A stretch of 18,700 nt of DNA from contig USJW01000101.1 of NCBI GenBank assembly GCA_900555045.1, positions 1 through 18,700 of the forward strand, written 5' to 3'. How positions within the stretch are numbered: the stretch's first letter is position 1; every line of letters starts with the position of its first letter. The position numbers and the translations under genes were made by a program. Under the pieces are notes generated by a model. The model was not told where the DNA came from. It searched no databases and saw only the letters and a list, made by a program, of their open reading frames with translations. This document shows, in pieces, positions 1 through 7,589 of this stretch. The DNA comes from an uncultured Clostridium sp. Lineage in GTDB: Bacteria; Bacillota; Clostridia; Lachnospirales; Lachnospiraceae.

Positions 1-72
1 TTTTTTTTTTTTTTAATGATACGGCGACCACCGAGATCTACACTCTTTCCCTACACGACGCTCTTCCGATCT
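1..72. other. Illumina P5/TruSeq adapter contamination preceded by a T-run
   Basis: Bases 15-72 are the full 58-base Illumina P5 plus read-1 primer sequence (starts AATGATACGGCGACCACC, ends CTCTTCCGATCT). Bases 1-14 are all T. Read on the minus strand this is insert, then adapter, then poly-A, which is what an untrimmed read gives when it runs through a short insert and off the end of the adapter. The first genuine base is 73. Any translation crossing this point is artificial. Confidence 0.99.
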
Positions 73-1303
73 GGATAAAGTATTGTGGAATTGTAAATTT
101 CCAGAATTCCGCTATATTGTAGTTGCCGACACCCATTACCATGGCGGGCATACCGTCGATGGGCAGGAAGTGTCCGCACCAGCCGGATACAACGATTGCA
201 CATGCGGCTGCGGTGGGATCCATTCCAAGGCTTGTGCAGGTAGCGATCGCCAGGGGAGCGAACACGTAAACCGTGCCGATGGTGGAACCGGTCATGGTCG
301 CCAGCACGCTGGTAAGGATACAGAAAGCGAAAATCAGGACGAAGGGGTTGATGCTGCTTCCAAGCATACCGGCAACCGTCTCGCCTACGAGGTTGGTAAG
401 GCCGGTGCTTCCAAGCGCGTCGGCTACGCCGATTACGCCTGCGGACATCAGGATGATGGGAGCGCTGATGGCGTCGCGGATTTCTTTAAAGTCCATCACG
501 CCGATGACCAGAATCACTGCAACGGACAGGCCGGGGATGGCGTATCCGGCGTCGCCGATGAAGCTCTGAAGGATCATGCCGATCACGGCGACCACGAACG
601 CTACATATGTAACCTGCTCTTTCCACTTAGGAAGTGTGCTGGCGGCGGTACCCTGTTCCTTGGCAGCATCGGTTGCGGCTGCGATGGGGTGATCCGGCAG
701 CAGCTTGTACTGGATCAGGCAGTTTGCCAGGAAGCCCACGGAGAGGAAGAGGTTGACGATTGCAAATTTCGCTACGGGGACATTTGCTAAAACACCGGCG
801 CTGTTGAGAACCGCCAGCACGATGCCGTACTGTAATGCGGTGTTGAACGGCAGCAGGGGATGGTTTGCGGCAAAGCCCGCTGTCATGATGATTTTGGAGG
901 GGGGAAGCTGTTTGCTGTAGGGCAGGGTGGACAAAAGTCCGATGGTCAGCACGTAGTATGCGGTGGAGCCGGTGCCGAACAGGCTGCAGCCCAGCATAAC
1001 AATGAGAATCATCAGCACGTAAGCCTTGAATCCGCCCTTGCTGGCCATGTTGAACATGGTTTTCTTGAAGGTGGCGATAAAGCTGGTCTTTTGGAGCGCT
1101 GCGATGATTGCCATGAACTCAGCCAGCATGATGATCGTGGAGTTTGAAAAGCCGGCAAATGCCGCCTTGATGTCCGCGATACCGAAAATAACAAGCAGCA
1201 GACATGCGAGCAGCGGTGGCGCGCCGAAGGGCAGCTTGTCCATCATGATCAGCACGATCATGAAAGCAGTGATAGCGAGAGCAATAATCATCTGAATTGT
1301 CAT
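73..1303 (-). CDS. SLC13/IT-superfamily permease, C-terminus cut by contig end
   Basis: This is a polytopic inner-membrane protein of the ion-transporter superfamily (SLC13/DASS, CitM, ArsB/NhaD relatives), probably importing an organic anion with H+ or Na+. About 410 genuine residues are present. Hydrophobic helices run throughout, with re-entrant-type motifs such as SNSTIIMLAEFM near residue 53 and FGTGSTAYYV near 109, and a second-half counterpart around TMTGSTIGTVY. The ATG at 1303 is preceded by CGAGGAGGAACACATT. The reading frame continues past base 73 only because the adapter is open in that frame, adding Q-IGRASCRERV, a well-known adapter peptide; those residues are not real. Probably only a short C-terminal piece is missing. 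The gene follows the acid-sugar operon but has its own promoter. Its substrate is inferred to be the acid sugar (or precursor) used by that operon; the family alone does not give the substrate. Confidence 0.85.
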
Positions 1304-1587
1304 AATGTGTTCCTCCTCGTTTCTTAACAGCCGGTATTATCTGCGGATGTTGGTTAATTTGTACAATCCGTCCGGTCTTAATTTACTTAAATTATATAGG
1401 ACGCTGAGAGAAGCGGCAAGAAAAGAAGTCGTCTCGCATGTTCTATTTAGAAACATTTATAAAATTTCAGGAAAAATTCGATAAAAAATGATGTTTTTTG
1501 AAACAGCGAGAAGCGAAACTGCCTATTTCGTTTTAAAATGAAACACCATCAACCGCCTCAAGCCAAAAGGCGGGTTCATTTTGGCAT
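1304..1587. other. Non-coding spacer between operon terminator and permease gene
   Basis: This spacer is strongly AT-rich from about 1380 to 1550. It holds the permease promoter (1391-1419), a GAAACATTT motif at 1450-1458, two TGAAACA words (1498-1504 and 1539-1545), and a 7-bp inverted repeat GCCAAAA / TTTTGGC (1562-1568, 1579-1585). No gene is visible in it. Confidence 0.6.
1391..1419 (-). promoter_or_regulatory. Promoter of the SLC13-family permease gene
   Basis: On the minus strand there is a perfect -10 TATAAT (1396-1391) and a -35 TTGCCG (1419-1414, 4 of 6) with a 17-base spacer. It lies about 90 bases before the start codon. Together with the terminator upstream at 1588-1617 it shows that the permease is a separate transcription unit from the five-gene operon. 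A GAAACATTT motif lies at 1450-1458, about 70 bases before the expected start of transcription. Confidence 0.6.
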
Positions 1588-1617
1588 AAGAAAAGGCGGG
1601 GCAGTTTTTGCCCCGCC
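1588..1617 (-). terminator. Rho-independent terminator of the acid-sugar operon
   Basis: On the minus strand a 9-bp GC-rich perfect stem (GGCGGGGCA / TGCCCCGCC, 1617-1609 with 1603-1595) closes a 5-base loop and is followed by TTTTCTT. It begins about 11 bases after the pdxA-like stop codon at 1628. This is the clearest terminator in the locus. Confidence 0.9.
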
Positions 1618-1627
1618 TGAACGGCTG

Positions 1628-2701
1628 TCACGCCCTGCGGCCTTTGGCCATGCGCACGGCATAATCAATCGCGTTTACAAGGCTCAGCTCGTTGCTGGTC
1701 CCCTTGCCGGCCAGCGCAAAGCCGGTGCCGTGGTCCACGCTGGTGCGGATGATCGGCAGCCCCAGGGTGACGTTGACGCCCTCCACGGCCTTCCACGCCT
1801 GCAGCTCGCGGTCGTAGACGAAGCCCACGGTTTTGAGCGGAATATGCCCCTGGTCGTGGTACATGCAGACAACGATGTCGTACCAGCCGCCCAGTGCCTC
1901 GGAAAATACGCTGTCCGGAGGAATGGGGCCTAAGGCGTTTATGCCCTGGGCCTTGGCGGCCTCGATGGCGGGCTTAATCTCTTCAATCTCCTCGGTTCCG
2001 AAGAGCCCGTTTTCGCCGCAGTGGGGGTTTAATCCGGCGACGGCGATTTTGGGGTTCTCGATGCCCATGTCAAGACAAGCCTTGTGGGCGATCTCGATCA
2101 CCTCGAGAACCCGCGCTTTTTTCACGCGGTCGCAGGCCTCGCGCAGGGAGACGTGGGTGGAAACGTGCACGACGCGCAGATCGTGATGCGCCAGCATCAT
2201 CGTATACTTTTTTGTGTTCGTGTACTTGGCGTAGATCTCGGTGTGGCCGTCGAAGTGGGTGTAGCCGTCGGAATTCTCACCGTGGTAGAATTCCAGGGCC
2301 TTGTTCATGGCCTCCTTGTTCAGAGAGTTGGTGCAGGTGGCGTCCACCTCCCCGGCCAGTGCCAGCTCAATGACCTTTTTGACACACTGGAACGCAGCGT
2401 TGCCGCCCTCGATGCTGACCTGGCCGATGGGGAACGTGTTCACATCGGGGATCAGCTCTAAGTGCAGCACGTCGACGGTGCCGGGCGTAAACAGCGCATC
2501 GCCGACCTTTTCGCAGCGGTGGATCCTGATATCAGGGCGGCCGACAAAGCGGGCCGCCTGCTCGAGCATTTTGGCGTCACCCACCACGATGGGGCGGCAC
2601 CTGTCATAGATGTCGGCGTGAGCCAGTGCCTTGACGGTGATCTCAGGTCCGTTGCCGGCGGGATCACCCATGGTAATGCCGACGATCGGCTTCTCGTTCA
2701 T
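1628..2701 (-). CDS. pdxA: PdxA2-type 4-phospho-acid-sugar dehydrogenase (PdxA family)
   Basis: This 357-residue protein belongs to the PdxA family of metal- and NAD-dependent oxidative decarboxylases. The family start motif GITMGDPAGNGPE is at 8-20. The three metal-binding histidines are visible at about H183 (STHVSL), H227 (GLNPHCGE) and H282 (MYHDQGH), and the C-terminal signature GVNVTLGLPIIRTSVDHGT is at 308-326. PdxA itself acts in vitamin B6 synthesis. PdxA2 paralogues found beside DUF1537 kinases oxidise 4-phospho-D-threonate or -erythronate and release CO2 and dihydroxyacetone phosphate, and the linked kinase here argues for that catabolic role. It is the last gene of the operon, starting 12 bases after the DapA-like stop with its own GGGAGGTAA site. 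The family call is firm; the exact stereoisomer used is not determined. Confidence 0.9.
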   Translation of the reverse strand: MNEKPIVGITMGDPAGNGPEITVKALAHADIYDRCRPIVVGDAKMLEQAARFVGRPDIRIHRCEKVGDALFTPGTVDVLHLELIPDVNTFPIGQVSIEGGNAAFQCVKKVIELALAGEVDATCTNSLNKEAMNKALEFYHGENSDGYTHFDGHTEIYAKYTNTKKYTMMLAHHDLRVVHVSTHVSLREACDRVKKARVLEVIEIAHKACLDMGIENPKIAVAGLNPHCGENGLFGTEEIEEIKPAIEAAKAQGINALGPIPPDSVFSEALGGWYDIVVCMYHDQGHIPLKTVGFVYDRELQAWKAVEGVNVTLGLPIIRTSVDHGTGFALAGKGTSNELSLVNAIDYAVRMAKGRRA

Positions 2702-2713
2702 AATGTTACCTCC

Positions 2714-3622
2714 CTAGTGCATGCCCTTGGCTTCATTCTCAGCCAGAACCTTCTTGAGTGCCTTGATGCCTTCCTCCGGAACCTGGTTGAACGGAGCGCG
2801 GCAGGGGCCGACCTCGTAGCCCAGCAGGCGGGTTGCGGTCTTGACGATGGTGTTGGGGTTGCCGTACTTGAAGCAGGCGCGGAAGCTCTGGATGCTGGCG
2901 TTGGCCGCCTTGGCTTCCTCGATCTTGCCCTCCATGAAGAGGTCGTAGATGGAGGCCATGGTGTGGGGGTAAACGTTGGCGCAGCCTGCGATACCGCCGG
3001 TTCCGCCGGCCAGCAGGGTCCAGATGATCAGCTGGTCGTTGCCGGAAAGGGTGTAGAACTTCCCGTTGGGCTTCTTGTTGCCTGCGTCGATGTAGCCGAG
3101 GATGTTGGTGAAGTTGCCGCTGGAATCCTTGGCGCCGACGATGTTGTCGATCTCTGCCAGGCGGGCTACGGTGGCGGGGGCCAGGGCATTGCCGGTGCGG
3201 GCCGGGATGTTGTACAGCACGATGGGCATATCTACCGCCTCGGCTACCGCTTTGTAGTGGGCGTACAGCTCATCCTGGCTGGCGGCGGCGAAGCTGGGGG
3301 TGATGATGGACAGCACGTCCGCGCCTGCGGCCTCGGCCATTTTACTCTGCTCAATGGTCTCCTTGGTGGAGATGCAGCCGGTGCCTGCGTACACGGGAAC
3401 GCGGCCGTTACACTGCTCGATGACGGTTTCCAGCACGAGCTGTTTTTCCTTTGCGCTTAAGATGTAGCCCTCGCCGTTGGTCCCGAAGGGGAACAGGGCA
3501 TGGACGCCGTTCTCGATCATGCGGTCAACCTGGCGGCGCAGCTCGGCGACATTGATGCTCTCGTCCTCGTTCATGGGGGTAAGAATCGGCGGGATAATAC
3601 CTTTCAGTTCAATGGCTTTCAT
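2714..3622 (-). CDS. DapA/NanA-superfamily aldolase or synthase
   Basis: This 302-residue cytoplasmic TIM-barrel enzyme belongs to the dihydrodipicolinate synthase superfamily, whose members form a Schiff base with pyruvate or a 2-keto acid. The Schiff-base lysine is K165 (GAKDSSGN), the assisting tyrosine is Y137 (LYNIPARTG), and the carboxylate-binding loop reads FGTNGEG (46-52) in place of the DapA GTTGE. The loop change and the operon (kinase, PdxA2, alcohol dehydrogenase) point away from lysine synthesis and towards cleavage of a 2-keto-3-deoxy acid sugar into pyruvate plus an aldehyde, as in YagE/YjhH-type aldolases. That role is inference. The gene sits 30 bases after the dehydrogenase gene, with a strong AAGGAGG site before the ATG. 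Confidence 0.88.
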   Translation of the reverse strand: MKAIELKGIIPPILTPMNEDESINVAELRRQVDRMIENGVHALFPFGTNGEGYILSAKEKQLVLETVIEQCNGRVPVYAGTGCISTKETIEQSKMAEAAGADVLSIITPSFAAASQDELYAHYKAVAEAVDMPIVLYNIPARTGNALAPATVARLAEIDNIVGAKDSSGNFTNILGYIDAGNKKPNGKFYTLSGNDQLIIWTLLAGGTGGIAGCANVYPHTMASIYDLFMEGKIEEAKAANASIQSFRACFKYGNPNTIVKTATRLLGYEVGPCRAPFNQVPEEGIKALKKVLAENEAKGMH

Positions 3623-3652
3623 GAGAATCCTCCTTATATAGATAAAATGTAG

Positions 3653-4816
3653 TTATAGAATCTGTGTGTAAAGGGCGCGTGCATCCTCCGGGGTGACCGT
3701 GCGCGGGTTGTTGACCAGCAGGCGCTGTACCTGCATGCCGGCTTCCACCAGTCCGTCCAGGTCCTCCTCCGGGACGCCGAACTCCTTGAGACTCGTGGGA
3801 ATATCCAAGTGCTTCACAATCTGCTCCAGCCGGGCGATGACCCATGCGGACTTCTCGGCCTCGGTCTTGCAGGTTTTGACCTCGTCATGGCAGCAGCGGT
3901 CGTAAGCGGCGGCAAGGCGTTCCCGGCAGGCAGGCTCGTTGAAGCGCATCACGGGGGCCAGAAGGATCGCGTTGGAGACGCCGTGGGCGATGTGGTATTT
4001 GCCTCCCAGGGGATAGCTGAGGGCGTGCACCGCGGTGGTGCCGCTGGCGGTGATAGCCAGGCCGCCGTAGTAAGCGGCGATCTGCATCCGGTTCTTCTCC
4101 TGCATGGCCTCCGGGTCATCGCAGGCTTTTTCAATGTTGTTTAAGATCAGGTCCAGGCCCTCCAGGGCGTAGAGATCGCTGAACGGGTTCGCCTTGTTGC
4201 TGGTATAGCACTCGATGCAGTGGGCCAGGGCGTCCACCCCGGTGGCCGCCGCGATTTTGCGCGGCACATCCTTGATCATGCGCGCGTCTAAGATCACGTA
4301 GTCGGCGATCATGTTCTCATTGACAATCCCGACCTTCAGCTCTTTTTCGGGCACGGCCACGATGGCGTTGGGGGTAACCTCGGCGCCCGTGCCGGCGGTG
4401 GTGGGGATTAAGAGGATCGGGACGCATTTTTTAGCCCGTCCCGGCTCGTCTAACAGTTCCTTGACGCCGTACTCGTCGGTCACGAGCACGCTGGCCAGCT
4501 TGGCCGCGTCCATGACGCTTCCGCCGCCGCAGGCCACGATCATATCCGCACCGCTCTCCTTAAACTCATCGACCAGCTTCTGCACGGCCATGTAGCTGGG
4601 CTCTGCGGGCAGGTCGTCCAGCACGTAGTAATCGGCGCCGGACGCCTTGACGGCCTCCTCGGGCAGGGTGAAGAGCCCTGCGCTCTCGATCCCTTTATCG
4701 GTGAACATCGCAACGCGCTTGACGTTGTTGGATTTTAAGATGGCGGTGATGTTGTCCATTGCATGCTCGCCGCTGTAGACAGCGTGCGGCATTTTCAGGT
4801 TATAGCTGGTAAGCAT
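3653..4816 (-). CDS. Iron-containing (group III) alcohol dehydrogenase
   Basis: This 387-residue NAD(P)-dependent oxidoreductase belongs to the FucO/glycerol-dehydrogenase-like superfamily. It shows the nucleotide-binding loop CGGGSVMD (96-103), the substrate-loop motif PTTAGTGAEVT (138-148), and all four metal ligands at the expected spacing: D195 and H199 (GVDALAHCIECYTS), H264 (HALSYPLGG) and H278 (HGVSNA). These enzymes usually reduce short aldehydes such as lactaldehyde or glycolaldehyde, or oxidise the alcohols. Here it may remove the aldehyde released by the DapA-like enzyme encoded 30 bases downstream; this is inferred from context. It starts at an ATG preceded by AAGGAGGCCAATATT, 45 bases after the BNR gene. 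Confidence 0.92.
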   Translation of the reverse strand: MLTSYNLKMPHAVYSGEHAMDNITAILKSNNVKRVAMFTDKGIESAGLFTLPEEAVKASGADYYVLDDLPAEPSYMAVQKLVDEFKESGADMIVACGGGSVMDAAKLASVLVTDEYGVKELLDEPGRAKKCVPILLIPTTAGTGAEVTPNAIVAVPEKELKVGIVNENMIADYVILDARMIKDVPRKIAAATGVDALAHCIECYTSNKANPFSDLYALEGLDLILNNIEKACDDPEAMQEKNRMQIAAYYGGLAITASGTTAVHALSYPLGGKYHIAHGVSNAILLAPVMRFNEPACRERLAAAYDRCCHDEVKTCKTEAEKSAWVIARLEQIVKHLDIPTSLKEFGVPEEDLDGLVEAGMQVQRLLVNNPRTVTPEDARALYTQIL

Positions 4817-4861
4817 AATATTGGCCTCCTTGATATGTGGTGTGAAAATCCCGGCAGAGGA

Positions 4862-6022
4862 TCAGTGGCTCTGGGCTGCGGTGGGGTTGTACAGTCCAAC
4901 CCGCTCGCGCTTGGCACCCAGCACATCCTGTTCGCTGAAGCGGACGTACTTGACGCCCTGGCGGGTGCGGGCGGCGTAGGCCAGGTGAAGCATGCCGTCG
5001 CGGCTCTGCATGAGATAGGGGTATTCGTACTGCTTGTTGTTGGTCTTGTTCTCGTCGCCTATGTAGCCCTCGCCCCGCTCCATCAAACGGATGATCGGGA
5101 AGGTCAGGCCGCCGTCCTCGGACAGAGCCACCGCCACGGGGCAGCGCAGGCCGGGCCATGCAGCTTTGCCGGGCTTGGGATCGGGCGTGCAGGTGGGGTT
5201 GTAGGCGATGGCGACCCGGCCGCTGGCAAGCTTTACGGCGCTTATGCTGGAATTGTTGTTGGGCAGGGGAGTGGGCTTCGGCTCGCTCCAGGTCTCGCCC
5301 CAGTCGAAGGATTCGCTGCGGTGGATGCGGTAGGCCTCGCGGTTGCGCATAAAGGCGGCCAGATGGCCCGGCTCCAGCTCAACGACGTTGGCGTGGACGT
5401 GGCCGTTGCTGGCGGGCATCATGACCTTGCGCCACGTTTTTCCCTCGTCGTCCGAGATCCGAAATGCTGTGGGGTCGCCGGAGAGTCCGTCCGCGGAATC
5501 GCTGCAAATCCAGTTGGAGAAGATCCAGCGGCCGTTTGAGAGAATCTGGATGGGCTGGCGGCAGAAGGTGCCCTCCTCCGGGAATACGGTCTCATAGGGG
5601 CCCCAGGTCTTTCCGCCGTCGGTACTCTTCTGGCAGCGCACCACCGAGGTAAACTGCATGTTGTCCTTGCCCTCCTGGCGGTCCAGCTGGGCGGTGTACA
5701 TCGCCCAGACGGCGTGGTCGGGTCCGTAGAACAGGGAGGGGTTCTGCTCGCTGCGGGTCGGATCCCCGGAAATATCTACCGGCGGCAGCCAGGCCTGGCC
5801 GTCCTTCGGCAGGACCGAGCAGATAATGTGAATGTCCGCGCTGCCCTCGTAGGTGCCGGCGAACCAGCAGCACAGGAGGTCGCCGTCGGGCAGTTCTACC
5901 ATAGCGGGGGCATGTGCGGTGGGATATCCGCCGGTGGGAAGCAGTGCTTCCAAGGTGCCCATCTCTTCGTTCTCATAAATAGTTCCGTCCCAGGTCAGGC
6001 CGGGAAGTTTTGCGTATGTCAT
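4862..6022 (-). CDS. Cytoplasmic BNR-repeat (sialidase-fold) protein, BNR_2 type
   Basis: This is a 386-residue six-bladed beta-propeller of the sialidase superfamily. Four Asp boxes are visible: STDGGKTW (133-140), SDDEGKTW (190-197), SFDWGETW (238-245) and SEDGGLTF (301-308). There is no signal peptide or membrane anchor, so it should act in the cytoplasm. The N-terminal position where true sialidases carry FRIP reads TAHAPA (35-40), so the first arginine of the sialidase Arg triad is missing. Other strong blocks are QNPSLFYG (93-100) and YPYLMQSRDG (334-343). This matches the BNR_2 family often labelled 'exo-alpha-sialidase', but a sialic-acid substrate is unlikely here. It may cleave or isomerise an imported acidic sugar before the kinase/aldolase steps; its function is unknown. 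It is second in the operon, 45 bases after the kinase, with a GGAGGAAAAAGC site before the ATG. Confidence 0.85.
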   Translation of the reverse strand: MTYAKLPGLTWDGTIYENEEMGTLEALLPTGGYPTAHAPAMVELPDGDLLCCWFAGTYEGSADIHIICSVLPKDGQAWLPPVDISGDPTRSEQNPSLFYGPDHAVWAMYTAQLDRQEGKDNMQFTSVVRCQKSTDGGKTWGPYETVFPEEGTFCRQPIQILSNGRWIFSNWICSDSADGLSGDPTAFRISDDEGKTWRKVMMPASNGHVHANVVELEPGHLAAFMRNREAYRIHRSESFDWGETWSEPKPTPLPNNNSSISAVKLASGRVAIAYNPTCTPDPKPGKAAWPGLRCPVAVALSEDGGLTFPIIRLMERGEGYIGDENKTNNKQYEYPYLMQSRDGMLHLAYAARTRQGVKYVRFSEQDVLGAKRERVGLYNPTAAQSH

Positions 6023-6067
6023 GCTTTTTCCTCCGATTGATTGATTGCAGTTGCAGGGGGGCGGTGT

Positions 6068-7321
6068 TCAACGGCAGGCGATGCGCGCAGCCAGATCGGC
6101 AAACAGGTTTTCCTGTCCGAAACCGCCGGATTTGGTGATGACATGGCGTGTGTGGCCACAGTAGGAAAAGCTGGCCAGAACCACGCCCTTTTCCAGTTCA
6201 CAGATCGGCTCCAGCTCCTTCACACCCACGCAGTTCATGCACTGCAGAAGCGTGTCGCCGCCGGTTAAGAGCAGTGTGCCAAGTGCCGGATTTGTGAACA
6301 GCTCTCCGACCAAGTAGCCGAGGCTGCTGGCAATGCGCACCCGCAAGGTCTCGCGGTCAATTCCAAGCGCCGCCGCGTAGTCTGCGGTCGGTTGGTTGCC
6401 GCCTAAGTCGTTCGTCTCGATGATGAAATGAGGGTTGGCGGCCAGCATCTGCCCGATGCAGGCCAGCTGGTCTTTTCCCTCCCCGCTCTGCCAGTAGCTG
6501 GGCTCAAGTTTCTGGCGGGGGGTCAGGCGCAGGCGGGTGAAGCCGGCGCGCTCAGCCCGGTCGAGCTGAGCCAGTGTGATCGGATTGACGCTGCCGCAGA
6601 CCACGAGCAGCCGCGGGTCAAGCTGCGGAAGCGCCCGGACCGTCTCTGTGTTGATGTGAAGCAGTTCAGGCAGAACGGCGCCGAAGCCGGCGCAGCCCGC
6701 TGCGATGTGCAGCCCGTCCTGATCTAAAAGCCTGCGGCCCGTGCGGTAGAGGTCGTCTGAGTCCGTCGCATCGAACACCAGGATTCCCTCATCCTGGGGC
6801 AGTGCGGCATTTTCATCCAGCGCCGGGAAGCTTTTTGCCGGAATCGTGCACTGTTCGGCGATCAGCTCGGTGATGACCGAGTGCCGGACCGGCTCAAAGG
6901 GGTCCGCGCCGAAGGGGCTTTCCGTCACCGGAACACCGTCTACATAGTGGACACCGCCGCGGGTCAGGCGGCCTGTCTGCGGAAAGGCCGGCAGAAACGG
7001 AAGGCGTTTGCAGCCGCTGGCGTTCAAAAGGGCGGCCAACTCTGCACCGATATTGCCGCGCAGCGCGGAATCGGTCTTTTTATAGATGTAGCGGACCCCT
7101 GCCCGCTGCGCCCGAGCGGTCAGCCCGGCGACTATATCGTAGGCCTTTTCAGCCGGCAAATGCCGGGTCTCGGTGTCGACCACCAGCACTTCCACCTCAT
7201 AGGCGGCAAAGTCCACGTCCGGCGCCACGGTCACGCGCGTCCGGATCCCGCAGGCCGCGAATTGTACGCCGGTGTCCAGCGCTCCGGTGAAATCATCTGC
7301 GATAATTAAAAGAAGAATCAT
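6068..7321 (-). CDS. Four-carbon acid sugar kinase (DUF1537 / DtnK-OtnK family)
   Basis: This 417-residue ATP-dependent kinase phosphorylates the terminal hydroxyl of four-carbon acid sugars such as D-threonate or 3-oxo-tetronates. The N-terminal sugar-binding domain opens with the family motif IADDFTGALDTG (7-18). The C-terminal nucleotide-binding domain carries LLTGGDT and ends with ITKSGGFG. A GTG at 7330 would add three residues but lies directly behind the Shine-Dalgarno sequence; the ATG at 7321 has AAGGAGG with 8-base spacing and is chosen. This is the first gene of the operon, divergent from the PrpR_N regulator. With the PdxA2-like enzyme it matches the published D-threonate pathway (kinase, then oxidative decarboxylation to dihydroxyacetone phosphate). 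The substrate isomer cannot be read from the sequence. Confidence 0.92.
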   Translation of the reverse strand: MILLLIIADDFTGALDTGVQFAACGIRTRVTVAPDVDFAAYEVEVLVVDTETRHLPAEKAYDIVAGLTARAQRAGVRYIYKKTDSALRGNIGAELAALLNASGCKRLPFLPAFPQTGRLTRGGVHYVDGVPVTESPFGADPFEPVRHSVITELIAEQCTIPAKSFPALDENAALPQDEGILVFDATDSDDLYRTGRRLLDQDGLHIAAGCAGFGAVLPELLHINTETVRALPQLDPRLLVVCGSVNPITLAQLDRAERAGFTRLRLTPRQKLEPSYWQSGEGKDQLACIGQMLAANPHFIIETNDLGGNQPTADYAAALGIDRETLRVRIASSLGYLVGELFTNPALGTLLLTGGDTLLQCMNCVGVKELEPICELEKGVVLASFSYCGHTRHVITKSGGFGQENLFADLAARIACR

Positions 7322-7589
7322 GCGTCTCACCTCCTTTCAGCTCTTGCTGTCTGTCCGGCGCTTTATGGCCGGTGCAGTTGTGTTTCGTTCTGTAGTACCA
7401 TTATGCAATATTTTGCAGCACCGCGCTGCGAAAAAAAGAAATAAAACAGTTACATTTTTAAACATTTTCAAATTAATAGAAATTTAATGCGAAAAATGTT
7501 TCAAAAAAGAACGAATAGGGAGTGCATTTTATGTGCTCTTCTGATATAATTAAAGGAAACGAGCTGTAGATGTAAAGGAGGGATTGACT
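7322..7589. promoter_or_regulatory. Divergent control region between kinase operon and PrpR_N regulator
   Basis: This is a 268-base AT-rich spacer. It contains a TGCAA-TATT-TTGCA palindrome (7404-7417), a GCAGC-N5-GCTGC inverted repeat (7415-7429), and a long inverted repeat AAACATTTT / AAAATGTTT (7460-7468, 7493-7501). The palindrome overlaps the only plausible operon -10 on the minus strand (CATAAT, 7405-7400), which has no good -35; this fits a promoter needing an activator. No sigma-54 -24/-12 element (GG and GC 12 bases apart) was found on either strand. Confidence 0.55.
7542..7550 (+). promoter_or_regulatory. Extended -10 promoter of the PrpR_N regulator gene
   Basis: TGATATAAT is a perfect extended -10 (TGnTATAAT), lying 40 bases before the ATG at 7590. 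The -35 region is weak, which is common with an extended -10. This is a sigma-A type promoter. Confidence 0.6.

Noticed and set aside
2462..3460. 332-residue open frame on the plus strand opposite the DapA-like gene
   Set aside because: It is a low-complexity Gly/Val/Asp-rich translation antisense to a gene with full catalytic motifs, with no ribosome-binding site; a GC-rich shadow frame. The same holds for plus-strand frames at 4763-5539, 83-790 and 6881-7309.
2714..6022. Sialic-acid use locus (sialidase plus N-acetylneuraminate lyase)
   Set aside because: The BNR protein lacks FRIP and a signal peptide, the DapA-like enzyme has FGTNGEG rather than the NanA loop, and NanE, NanK and NagA/B are absent; a C4 acid sugar kinase and PdxA2-like gene are present instead.
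7380..7440. Sigma-54 promoter for the operon (TTGCA with an upstream GG on the minus strand)
   Set aside because: The GG and GC are 16 bases apart instead of 12, and the regulator lacks GAFTGA.
7441..7454. Catabolite-repression (cre) site on the minus strand in the divergent spacer (TGTAACTGTTTTAT)
   Set aside because: At least three mismatches to the cre consensus, including the central CG; too weak to support.
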